This document shows positions 1 through 7,229 of a stretch of DNA of 64,000 nt, one piece after another. The notes under the pieces were generated by a model. The model was not told where the DNA came from, made no database searches, and saw only the letters and a list, made by a program, of their open reading frames with translations. This DNA is from JBOFSQ01 sp051651625 (GTDB taxonomy: Bacteria > Planctomycetota > Planctomycetia > Pirellulales > Thermoguttaceae): NCBI GenBank assembly GCA_051651625.1, contig JBOFSQ010000101.1, positions 1 to 64,000 on the forward strand, in the 5' to 3' direction. The position numbers were made by a program, and so were the translations under genes. The stretch's first letter is position 1. Each line of letters opens with the position of its first letter.

Positions 1-619
1 ACGACAAAAACAACGACCAACCTTGCAAGGCGTCGTTCCAATCGCGTATCTTTTCCTCACGCCCAACACGAACTCCACTCAAACACACAACATGAACTGC
101 AATATGATCCGAAAACATCACGCTCGGATTTTCGTCCGATACCAAATGAAATACTTGATGACGTTTCTTGAGCTGCGGAAACAGGTTGTCAAACGTAATG
201 ATGATCGACACCACCGGTTTGAGAGCCGCATATTTGCCGCCTCGAAATAACTGCGAAGAGTAGGTATCGGCCCAGTATTCAAGCATCCGTTCTTTGAACG
301 CCAAGTGCGTCGATACCTGCATTTCGATGTCAAAAATGTGCTTGCGTTCGTCCTGCACACGCACATCCAAAACGATATTCTTGTCAACTGCAAACTTCTT
401 GACGTTGAACGGATTGAGCACTTCCGCACTTTCAATCAGACGGTCATTCGAGTCAAGCATCACGGAGTTGATGAAGTTGACGAGCGACGCTTCGTGCTTC
501 GGATTGGAGAAGTACGAAGCGAAAAAGATGTCGGAGTTTGGACGGATTTTGAAGTCCTTGAGCAAATGCTCGTGGTCTTCTGGTGTCAACTCGATTTCCT
601 TTTTGGACTTCGATGGCAT
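1..619 (-). CDS. Rpn family PD-(D/E)XK nuclease/putative transposase (partial, C-terminus beyond window)
   Basis: The reverse strand is open from an ATG at 619 to the left edge with no stop, about 206 codons. The product starts MPSKSKKEIELTPEDHEHLL and contains SDIFFASYFSNPKHEASLVN, then VDKNIVLDVRVQDERKHIFD followed by IEMQV. That VDKNIVLDV...FDIEMQ pattern is the PD-(D/E)XK core of the Rpn/transposase_31 (PF12784) family, whose members are RecA-independent recombination-promoting nucleases. The ATG has no strong Shine-Dalgarno, and a GTG lies nine codons upstream, so the start is tentative. The next gene inward (854-1306) is on the same strand but appears to have its own terminator. A second, divergent Rpn protein lies at 50343-51290. 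The family call is firm; whether the gene is intact cannot be seen. Confidence 0.8.
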   Translation of the reverse strand, partial: MPSKSKKEIELTPEDHEHLLKDFKIRPNSDIFFASYFSNPKHEASLVNFINSVMLDSNDRLIESAEVLNPFNVKKFAVDKNIVLDVRVQDERKHIFDIEMQVSTHLAFKERMLEYWADTYSSQLFRGGKYAALKPVVSIIITFDNLFPQLKKRHQVFHLVSDENPSVMFSDHIAVHVVCLSGVRVGREEKIRDWNDALQGWSLFLS

Positions 620-801
620 CGTTGCGGGCACACGGTTAGACTTGAATGTTTGAACCACCAAACGGGGAACATTCTACCACGCAAGAACTATTCTGCAAGA
701 AGTGAACAAACACAACCGCTATCCCACAAACCACCGGCCACAGAAGACCGGCAGTTGTACCATACGTTCAAAGATATGTAGCTCGCGGTAGCGCAAACAA
801 A

Positions 802-823
802 GGGCGGACACACATGTCTGCCC
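802..823 (-). terminator. Probable intrinsic terminator after the lipoprotein gene
   Basis: Nine-base inverted repeat (802-810 with 815-823, one G-T pair) with a 4-base loop, lying 31 bases past the lipoprotein stop. On the minus strand it is followed by TTTGTTTG. The T-run is imperfect, so confidence is moderate. Confidence 0.5.
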
Positions 824-853
824 ACAACAAACAGAATGATGCAAAATAACGTC

Positions 854-1306
854 CTACTTCGATTTCAAGTCAAAGTCAAAAACGTTCGGCTTCCCCTTCT
901 CGACTGTGGCCGAAAATGGTGTCTTCGATGTGTCACCGTAAATCGCGGGGAGAATGTTTTCCGGTTGCGTCATTTCTCTCATTTCGCCAGAGTAATTATC
1001 CTTGTATTTCCCCGTCACCTTCTGCTCCGTCTTTGTGATGCGCACGACGTACTCGCCAGCCGATGTTCCTGCGTTTGCAGCACCTTGCGGCGTTTGTAAG
1101 ATGTACTTTCCGGCGGTATCAGTCACAGCGGCACCGGGAGTGCCTTGGCCATCAACTTTCGGAGAGAACGATACCGAGGCGTCCACAAGCGGCACACCAT
1201 CCAGCGTCACCGTTCCGGTTACTGCCTCGGTATCAATATACTTTGACGAACAACCAGTAAGCACCAATGACGCCACCAAACCAAAAGCCAAAAAAATACG
1301 CAGCAT
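854..1306 (-). CDS. Exported lipoprotein with carboxypeptidase-regulatory-like (transthyretin-like) fold
   Basis: A 150-aa protein. It begins MLRIFLAFGLVASLVLTGC, a lipoprotein signal peptide with lipobox LTGC, so it should be acylated and envelope-anchored. The mature part has VTGTVTLDGVPLVDASVSF and TDTAGKYILQTP, typical of the small Ig/transthyretin-like domain of planctomycete carboxypeptidase-regulatory-like lipoproteins. The ATG at 1306 was chosen because AGGAG sits 9 nt upstream; a TTG three codons earlier abuts the AGGAG and is unlikely. It lies downstream of a DUF1559 gene on the same strand, the usual pairing in Planctomycetota. Its exact function is unknown; a surface or pilin-associated role is inference. 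Confidence 0.8.
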   Translation of the reverse strand: MLRIFLAFGLVASLVLTGCSSKYIDTEAVTGTVTLDGVPLVDASVSFSPKVDGQGTPGAAVTDTAGKYILQTPQGAANAGTSAGEYVVRITKTEQKVTGKYKDNYSGEMREMTQPENILPAIYGDTSKTPFSATVEKGKPNVFDFDLKSK

Positions 1307-1348
1307 TGAAACCAACTCCTTGAAAAAACTCGTTTACACACAAGGTAG

Positions 1349-1449
1349 GTGCGGGATTTACATATCCCGCACAAACTACGATTGACACTACTGTCAGACG
1401 GCATTTGTGAGTACACAAACACCGTGCGACGGGTGTGTAAACCCGTCGC
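1349..1449. repeat. Two short hairpin repeats between a DUF1559 gene and its lipoprotein gene
   Basis: Two perfect 9-bp stems with 6-base loops occupy the gap. One is GTGCGGGAT/ATCCCGCAC (1349-1372) and the other GCGACGGGT/ACCCGTCGC (1426-1449). Neither has a T-run, so they look like small dispersed palindromes or mRNA hairpins rather than terminators. They could modulate expression of the downstream lipoprotein gene relative to the pilin-like gene. Confidence 0.6.
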
Positions 1450-1461
1450 CTACCTTCGTTA

Positions 1462-2682
1462 TCACGGTGCCGAGACCGATTCACCGCCGCCGATAGTTGC
1501 CAGCGCGCCCCACACGCCATAGGTTGATTTGCCTCGATATTCCCACCAGTTTCTGGTCCAGCCAGCGGCAACTCCCGGCAGTTTTGTCATATCACCTGCG
1601 GCAATAGTCTCCGAGATAAAGCGTACAGAACCATCACACAGTGCCACGTTGACACCGCCAGCGTGATAGCTGCTGGCTGTGGTGAGTGGGTCGTTAAAGT
1701 CCATGCGTGGTATGCCCGGTGCCTCGATAAGAAACGAATTGACGTCGGAAGTTGCACTGTGGCGATAATTACCACCGCGGCACGACGGCTGATTCGGCTG
1801 GAGCATTGCAGTGAACCCAGTACATCCCCAGTGACCCGCTGCCCACGACCAACCCTTGGTGCTGGCAACAGTTCCGGTAAGCATATTGTTGGCACCACGT
1901 TTGGCAAAACAATCACTCGGTACCGCCGTGCGTGTTTGAGTAGAAAGTCCACTACGAATGTTGTTGTCGGTTACACTGGAACTGATTGTCACCTCACCAA
2001 ACATAATCGTATTGCTTGTTCCGTCTGGTATTGATGATGTTGTGCGTGTTCGTGTCGAGTCATAAAAATTGTCTACAGACCCAGAGAGGAAGAATCCACG
2101 CTGGGCACTGTAACCAAACCAGTCCCAAAAATCGCCTGCTGATAGCTGGTAGTTAGTGCGTCCCGGATGATTGGCTGGCGGTGTGCCATTGCCATCGGAC
2201 GGACATAGAAACCCAGCGATCTTTGTACCGAATGGTGATGCGGCGTTTGCACGTCCGGTGAGCGGTACTGCACCGAAAGGGGCTGGCACTTTGTACCGCG
2301 AGTCTTCAAAGTTCGTGATGCCGGTGCTACAGTAGTTGATGGTGGTGTCGTAAACCGCAGTCTGCTCAACGAACGGGAGCACTGCAACTAGCGACGAATA
2401 CCATTCGGCATGCAGCACATTGTCACCGTTTGTTGCACGAAATCCCATGAACAGTGGTTCAAATGTTCCGTTGGGAAACCGTTTGTTGGTGTTGTGAAAG
2501 TTGTGGAATGCAAGCCCCAACTGCTTGAGGTTGTTTGTACACTGCATACGTCGTGCGGCCTCGCGCGCTGCTTGAACGGCAGGCAAGAGCAGTGCCACCA
2601 ATACTCCGATGATCGCAATGACCACCAAGAGCTCAACCAGTGTGAATGCCCGATTCGTTCTGTTTTGTAGTAAACTTGTCAT
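1462..2682 (-). CDS. DUF1559 domain-containing major-pilin-like protein
   Basis: A 406-aa protein with the class III type IV prepilin motif at residues about 11-35: AFTLVELLVVIAIIG, then a hydrophobic helix and QAAREAARRMQCTNNLKQLG. This is the hallmark of the hugely expanded DUF1559 family of Planctomycetota. Prepilin peptidase should cleave before the Phe, leaving an inner-membrane-anchored pseudopilin. The C-terminus carries HAGGVNVALCDGSVRFI, the family signature (H-x-G-G...CDGSV). The start has AAGGAG about 8 nt upstream. It is followed by the lipoprotein gene at 854-1306. Assembly into a surface filament or secretion apparatus is inference; most members have no known substrate. Confidence 0.95.
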   Translation of the reverse strand: MTSLLQNRTNRAFTLVELLVVIAIIGVLVALLLPAVQAAREAARRMQCTNNLKQLGLAFHNFHNTNKRFPNGTFEPLFMGFRATNGDNVLHAEWYSSLVAVLPFVEQTAVYDTTINYCSTGITNFEDSRYKVPAPFGAVPLTGRANAASPFGTKIAGFLCPSDGNGTPPANHPGRTNYQLSAGDFWDWFGYSAQRGFFLSGSVDNFYDSTRTRTTSSIPDGTSNTIMFGEVTISSSVTDNNIRSGLSTQTRTAVPSDCFAKRGANNMLTGTVASTKGWSWAAGHWGCTGFTAMLQPNQPSCRGGNYRHSATSDVNSFLIEAPGIPRMDFNDPLTTASSYHAGGVNVALCDGSVRFISETIAAGDMTKLPGVAAGWTRNWWEYRGKSTYGVWGALATIGGGESVSAP

Positions 2683-2881
2683 TTTGATTTCTCCTTTACG
2701 GAAAGGTTGTACAGTGAATTGAAAATCAACACGTCAACAAACACACATCGCACACGATCACGATATTGATCGCGTGCAATAACAGCTGGAAGGGAGCGTA
2801 GCGTACTGACGGAGTTTTGATTTTACACTTGCTCTCCGTCAATACGGCGAGTACGCCTCCTTTTCGGCTTCTATTCGTAAA

Positions 2882-3322
2882 CTACGGACGTTTGACGGAA
2901 AACTCGCAAGTATTGCGTCCGTGTTTTACCTCAAACTCAATCGGTGTCCGTGATGGCGTCATATACTCGCTGGCTACACGTTTGGTCATTTTGCGATCTT
3001 CCGATCTCACCTCACGTCCGCCGGACGTGTCGGTGGAAGAAGTCACTTCTATTGAATCAGTGTTAGCAAGATAGACCTTGTATCGCCCCAATGGCACTGA
3101 ATCGCCATCTGTCTTGACACCAACCGAGAACTGACCACCAGCATTGATTTTTCCGACGAGGCGAATCTCTGGCTTGGCCACGTTTTCCATGATGACGGTA
3201 CCGCTTTCAAGCGGAGAGCCATCGTCCAGCAAGATGGTTCCTGAAACCTTACCAAGGTCTGAACCACAGCCAACTGTCAGCACCAAACCGAACACCGAAA
3301 CGAGACCTAAACGCCACATCAT
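2882..3322 (-). CDS. Small exported lipoprotein, partner of DUF1559 gene
   Basis: A 146-aa protein. It begins MMWRLGLVSVFGLVLTVGC, a signal peptide ending in a lipobox-like LTVGC. The next residues, LGKVSGTILLDDGSPLESGTVIME, are the beta-rich start of a carboxypeptidase-regulatory-like domain, and the C-terminus FEVKHGRNTCEFSVKRP also fits a beta-sandwich. The start at 3322 was chosen because GGAG lies 8 nt upstream; a longer version would place 15 residues before the signal peptide. It sits between two DUF1559 genes on the same strand, 50 bp after the upstream one, so it is probably co-transcribed with the pilin-like gene at 3373-4659. Function unknown. Confidence 0.75.
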   Translation of the reverse strand: MMWRLGLVSVFGLVLTVGCGSDLGKVSGTILLDDGSPLESGTVIMENVAKPEIRLVGKINAGGQFSVGVKTDGDSVPLGRYKVYLANTDSIEVTSSTDTSGGREVRSEDRKMTKRVASEYMTPSRTPIEFEVKHGRNTCEFSVKRP

Positions 3323-3372
3323 AGCAATATCTCCAAATAGACTCAATTGAAAACTCACCAACGCCAAGACAC

Positions 3373-4659
3373 TTACGGCAATGACACCGAATTACCATCA
3401 CGGACATCAGCGAGCTTGTGCAGTGTGTTGCCGTCAATCGTCGTCGAGATCGCCCGCACAGACCCATCTCCCAAAAGGAAGTTGGAAACGCCCGAATGCC
3501 AGCTACCGAATCCGACAAACGTGTCCTCACCGCTGATCGCGTCTGTCACAGTATCACTCGGCCCACGCGAGAGCGGCATGTCACGATGGATATGCCTTGC
3601 GTAGTTGTGATCCATCCAACCAGCCGCTCGGGCAAAGAATATCGAGCCATCGCGTCCAGAAATGCCATTCCCATTCGCTCCCATATAGGCAAAGGGAATC
3701 GTCTTTTCACCGATGATAATGGAGTTGCTGGTGCCATCACGCATCCACGCGAATGTGTCACGCGGTTCCCACGACGCATACTTAGCTCGAAAGTCTGCCG
3801 CAACCCCGCCATTAGTGTTGGCACTCTTCACTGTGTTAGCAACGCGTAGTGCTTGGCAGTAGGCGGCGGTAACATACGATTTATCGGTCGTGTTGGGAGA
3901 CGGAAACGATGGTCGGAAGTGATCCCAGAGAGTATTCACTCCCCAAAAATCGGTTCCGCCGACTTTGCCCTCGCGGTCTGCGTTTTGATCACGAACGGCA
4001 TTGTAGTCGATAGCTATTACAAAGCCGTAGTCACCACGCGGACCGCCATCGTCGTTGTAGTCAGAGACGAAGTAACCAGGTGCTGCTCGCCGCGTCGCGC
4101 AAAAGTAGACCGACGTCGAGCCAACAGCGTTACGGTCAGCTACATTGTTGTCTCCTTTGTTGACCTTGTACGGGGTGTATTTGTTGCCCGTATCCCCGAT
4201 CCATCCGCCCATGGCCGTGAAGCACGGTGCCCAATCGCCATTGGTTGTTTGGTTCTCAAGTCCTTTGAGACCTTCAGCGAGCGAAGATTGCTCGATGAAC
4301 GGCAGGAGTAACACCCAGCCTGACATTCCGCCGCGACCGAGCGTCGAGGGGAGCAAGCCGTTGCGGGTATCGTGAAAGTTGTGAACGCCAATACCAATCT
4401 GCTTGAGATGATTTTGGCACGTCATCCGGTTAGCGGCTTCGCGTGCGGCTTGGACGGCGGGGAGCAAGAGTGCGACCAAAACGCCGATGATCGCTATCAC
4501 CACCAGAAGCTCCACCAGAGTGAAGCCACGAAAGAGAGTGAGAAGTGGTGGTGTGTTGTGTGGTGTGATACCACGTTGAGATTTACGCGGGCCGCGTAAC
4601 CCCCCCCCCCCCATCTTAACAGGATTGACATCCATCTGATTCAAACGTGTGTTGTACAT
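3373..4659 (-). CDS. DUF1559 domain-containing major-pilin-like protein with poly-G tract near its start
   Basis: A 428-aa protein. The prepilin motif GFTLVELLVVIAIIG begins near residue 45, followed by QAAREAANRMTCQNHLKQIG and, near the C-terminus, LLGDGSVRAI. The N-terminal leader before the motif is unusually long (about 44 residues, versus about 11 in the paralogue at 1462-2682). It contains MGGGGL encoded by ATG followed by twelve more G, a run of 13 G (4600-4612 on the plus strand). The start MYNTRLNQ has AAGGAG at good spacing, so translation should begin upstream of the tract, and slippage there would shift the pilin motif out of frame. No well-placed internal SD was seen after the tract. 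Confidence 0.92.
   Translation of the reverse strand: MYNTRLNQMDVNPVKMGGGGLRGPRKSQRGITPHNTPPLLTLFRGFTLVELLVVIAIIGVLVALLLPAVQAAREAANRMTCQNHLKQIGIGVHNFHDTRNGLLPSTLGRGGMSGWVLLLPFIEQSSLAEGLKGLENQTTNGDWAPCFTAMGGWIGDTGNKYTPYKVNKGDNNVADRNAVGSTSVYFCATRRAAPGYFVSDYNDDGGPRGDYGFVIAIDYNAVRDQNADREGKVGGTDFWGVNTLWDHFRPSFPSPNTTDKSYVTAAYCQALRVANTVKSANTNGGVAADFRAKYASWEPRDTFAWMRDGTSNSIIIGEKTIPFAYMGANGNGISGRDGSIFFARAAGWMDHNYARHIHRDMPLSRGPSDTVTDAISGEDTFVGFGSWHSGVSNFLLGDGSVRAISTTIDGNTLHKLADVRDGNSVSLP
4600..4612 (-). repeat. Poly-G(13) homopolymer inside coding sequence
   Basis: Thirteen consecutive C on the plus strand (G on the coding strand) cover codons 16-20 of the DUF1559 gene at 3373-4659. It is by far the longest mononucleotide run I noticed in the window. 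Such tracts are the classic substrate for slipped-strand phase variation of surface proteins, and this one sits between the SD-supported start and the prepilin motif. Confidence 0.85.
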
Positions 4660-5033
4660 CGTGTTCTCCTTATTCTAAAAGAGTGACATCGAACATAGTT
4701 CGCAGCGGACGCCCGCTGCGGAAAACCACAAGAGAGCAAAAACACCATGATCACTGGTGGCAGAGTCTAGCACCCGCCCAAAAATAGTCAAGAGCCGGGG
4801 GATTTTTTGAGCCCACCGCGACGCAGGCTTCGTAACATCCACTTCTGCACTTCAGAACGGTCGTCATGATACCGCGCGGGGAGTAACCCCGCAACCCCAC
4901 ACTTGCGCAAAAGTTTATCGAAATAGCGCAAGGCGTGGTGGTTCATCAATGTCCCCTACGCACCGCGCATGCGGCGGTTATAATGTCGTGAAATGAGCAG
5001 TGAGTTAGTCCCACACAAAGAAGGAACCGAACG
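4660..5033. other. Intergenic stretch between divergent genes
   Basis: No ORF with coding character was recognised. It includes a short hairpin, CCGCAGCGG against CCGCTGCGG, near 4700-4722, and the upstream region (with AAGGAG) of the DUF1559 gene on the minus strand. Promoters for both directions must lie here, but I cannot point to a convincing -35/-10 pair. Confidence 0.4.
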
Positions 5034-5239
5034 ATGATGGACACCGAAAACCATATTGCGTTTATCAACCGCAAAGACGAGCTTGCGTACCTGTACGAAC
5101 GCGGCGGCGAAACAAACTCGTCAGCAAAAACTTTCTCGCGTTCAATTCTGTGACGACGCGGTTTGAGTTGCAAGGCCACAGCATGGAGATCGGTTTGGAA
5201 GGTTATGCCGAATTGTTGCGGGAGCGTGAACGGGAATGA
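5034..5239 (+). pseudogene. Small ORF with apparent -1 frameshift (unknown protein of about 68 aa)
   Basis: An ATG at 5034 has AAGGA 8 nt upstream and opens a frame reading MMDTENHIAFINRKDELAYL, then YERGGETNSSAK and a stop at 5151-5153 (39 codons). In the -1 frame the sequence continues sensibly from the same place as NKLVSKNFLAFNSVTTRFEL, then GLEGYAELLRERERE, with a stop at 5237-5239. The switch lies at GAAACAAACTC (about 5109-5119). The good SD and the amphipathic C-terminus suggest a real small gene that is either frameshifted or read by programmed slippage. I recognise no family. A sequencing error is equally possible. Confidence 0.4.
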
Positions 5240-5323
5240 CGAGTCCCGCGTCAAATGTTGGTTCTGTCACTCGCTTACGCTTCGTGCTCCGATTTTTGCG
5301 ATCTGATTTTCGCGTTCTGAATT

Positions 5324-5956
5324 ATGATTGAATCGCCTGAACTTTTTTTTGCTGCGCAGGGGGTTCTCCTCGGCGTCAACGCTGGTCTGACTCCGGGGCC
5401 GCTGACAACGCTCGTTGTCAGCGAATCACTTCGTCACGGACGCCGCGCGGGGTGCAGAATGGCACTCATTCCGCTCGTGACCGATCCGCCCGTACTCGCT
5501 ATCTTGCTGCCGCTCTTGGTGACACTCGTTTCAGGCCGAAACCACATCATCGGCGGAATCGCACTCGTCGGCGGAATGATGCTCGTTATGATGGCCCGCA
5601 AATTGGTCCGCGTCTCGGTGGACGACTTCTCCGCCGGTGCCGCCCCGCGAACGTCGTTCGTGCGCGGCCTCGCGATCAACATCACCAATCCGAACCTCTA
5701 CATCGGTTGGCTCACCGTCAACGGGACGATTTTGCTCCAAGCAAACCAAGTCAGCCTCTTGGCCGACGCACTCTTTCTCGTCGCCTTCTACGCATCGCTC
5801 GTCACACTCAAGCTCCTGATGGCACTTGCGGTCGGGAGCGTTCGCCACGCAATACACGTCGTTTGGCTGGTGCGTATAAATCACGCCCTTGCACTGGCGA
5901 TGCTCGGATATGCAGTCTGGTTCATTGTGATTGGCGTAAGAATGTTGTGTGGGTAG
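5324..5956 (+). CDS. LysE/RhtB family exporter
   Basis: A 210-aa integral membrane protein. The N-terminal GVNAGLTPGPLTTLVVSESL matches the conserved G-x-x-PGP motif of the LysE/RhtB amino-acid exporter superfamily. It is followed by about six hydrophobic segments (for example LAILLPLLVTLVSG and IIGGIALVGGMMLVMMARKL) and the NITNPNLYIGW segment, which corresponds to the conserved N-P-x-x-x-x-F/W region. Length is typical of the family (about 205-220 aa). The likely role is export of an amino acid or small metabolite across the inner membrane; the substrate cannot be read from sequence. No clear SD precedes the ATG. It is convergent with the CNNM-like gene at 5969-6922. Confidence 0.85.
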   Translation: MIESPELFFAAQGVLLGVNAGLTPGPLTTLVVSESLRHGRRAGCRMALIPLVTDPPVLAILLPLLVTLVSGRNHIIGGIALVGGMMLVMMARKLVRVSVDDFSAGAAPRTSFVRGLAINITNPNLYIGWLTVNGTILLQANQVSLLADALFLVAFYASLVTLKLLMALAVGSVRHAIHVVWLVRINHALALAMLGYAVWFIVIGVRMLCG

Positions 5957-5968
5957 CCGCGTACACAG

Positions 5969-6922
5969 TCACAACAATTCTTCACGCAACACATCTCTAA
6001 ACGCAAAACCTTGCACAACTCCGTTTGCGTCAACGACTGCGGCGATTGGCGCGTTGTCGAGAGTGGCGAGAGTGTCGAGTGGGGTGGCGTTGTCGCGGAT
6101 TGTTGGGCAAGCGTGAACGGGTATAATCTCTGTCGCCAGCAGAAGTTCTGTTCGCGTGACGTAGCCGTGCGGGCGTGATGGTGTGCGTGAGTCGTAGACA
6201 GGAAACGCAGCGGCACGCGAGTCACTGATAGCGGCGACGCCTTGCGCGGGCGTCATTGTTATTGTGATTCGCGGCAACGTTGATGGCAAAACTGTCCAGC
6301 GTCGAACTCGCTCTGGCGACGACGCGAGAACGTGTTCGGCGAGTGTACGTTGCGTCGGATGGATGACTCCTGCGAGTGTACCGACGTGAAATGTTTGCGT
6401 AAGTTCGGTGCGTGCGAGAGTCAACTTAATACTCTCGTGCGAACGTCCCAAGATGCGTGCAAGGAGTCGGTTGCAGAGCCATAGCAAGATCGAAAGCGGC
6501 AGAAACAAAAGCGTGCAGACGACGAGAATCGGCGTTACTGTTCGCAGCAGTCGGTCGGGGGCGAGGAGAAAGAGTTGCTTCGGGAGTAGTTCGCCGTAGA
6601 GAAACAGTAGCGGTGCGGCGAGAAACGTTGCAGCGACTTCGTGCGCAATCGAACTTCCTTCGCCAACAAACAGCGTCGTGAGGAGCACGACGGTGAGTGA
6701 AAGCGCATAGTTTGCGATGTTGTTGCCGACGAGAACCGTCGCTACGAAAATTGTCGGACGGTTAACGAGTGCGAGCAGCCACGCTGCGGACTTGTCGCCT
6801 TCGATGGCGTCGAGTTTGAGGCGGAGCCGCGAAACTTTGTAGAAGCCGGTTTCGCTCCCGCTGAAGAACGCACTAAACCCAAGCGCAACACCGCCGAGCA
6901 GTAACACAAAAAATAACGTCAT
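5969..6922 (-). CDS. CNNM/CorC-like membrane protein (DUF21 domain plus CBS-like region)
   Basis: A 317-aa protein. The DUF21 (CNNM transmembrane) domain covers residues 1-180: SGSETGFYKVSRLRLK near the start is the signature of the HlyC/CorC hemolysin-like family, and YGELLPKQLFLLAPDRL matches the conserved P-K region. The C-terminal part, with ITMTPAQGVAAISDSRAAAF and APIAAVVDANGVVQGFAFRD, resembles a degenerate CBS pair. Family members are linked to Mg2+/Co2+ efflux or homeostasis. The ATG at 6922 was preferred over an upstream TTG at 6997, which would add 25 residues before the first membrane helix. No C-terminal CorC_HlyC transporter-associated domain was seen, so this is a shorter family member. 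Confidence 0.8.
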   Translation of the reverse strand: MTLFFVLLLGGVALGFSAFFSGSETGFYKVSRLRLKLDAIEGDKSAAWLLALVNRPTIFVATVLVGNNIANYALSLTVVLLTTLFVGEGSSIAHEVAATFLAAPLLFLYGELLPKQLFLLAPDRLLRTVTPILVVCTLLFLPLSILLWLCNRLLARILGRSHESIKLTLARTELTQTFHVGTLAGVIHPTQRTLAEHVLASSPERVRRWTVLPSTLPRITITMTPAQGVAAISDSRAAAFPVYDSRTPSRPHGYVTRTELLLATEIIPVHACPTIRDNATPLDTLATLDNAPIAAVVDANGVVQGFAFRDVLREELL

Positions 6923-7036
6923 TGATCCGTTGCCATTGACAAAACTGCGAGTTAGGGCATCATTGTAGCCGAGCTTTGCGAGATGCGTAGGGGCCAAATC
7001 GCTAAATCGCTAAATTGCACAATCGCTAAATCGCAA

Positions 7037-7131
7037 AACACGGACTGACACGGACTTACACAGACAAACACGGACATAGTTTGATCGTTGAAGTCCGTGT
7101 TCGTCCGTGAGAGTCCGTGTCTGTCCGTGTT
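7037..7131. repeat. Imperfect long inverted repeat upstream of the alpha-2-macroglobulin gene
   Basis: Two arms of about 40 bp (7037-7076 and 7092-7131), built from repeats of ACACGGAC on one side and GTCCGTGT on the other, flank a short centre. The preceding 7000-7036 is a small tandem of AATCGCTA-like units. It lies about 100 bp before the alpha-2-macroglobulin start and may form a large hairpin in the leader; it resembles the dispersed palindromes common in planctomycete genomes. Confidence 0.75.
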
Positions 7132-7229
7132 GCCGCAAAAAAACTTCACTCACACAATCTCCGCTCGTGCGTCTTACCGTGCGTTGCCGCTCCGAATCAC
7201 CGTCAAACAATCCAAAAGGAGAAAACCCA

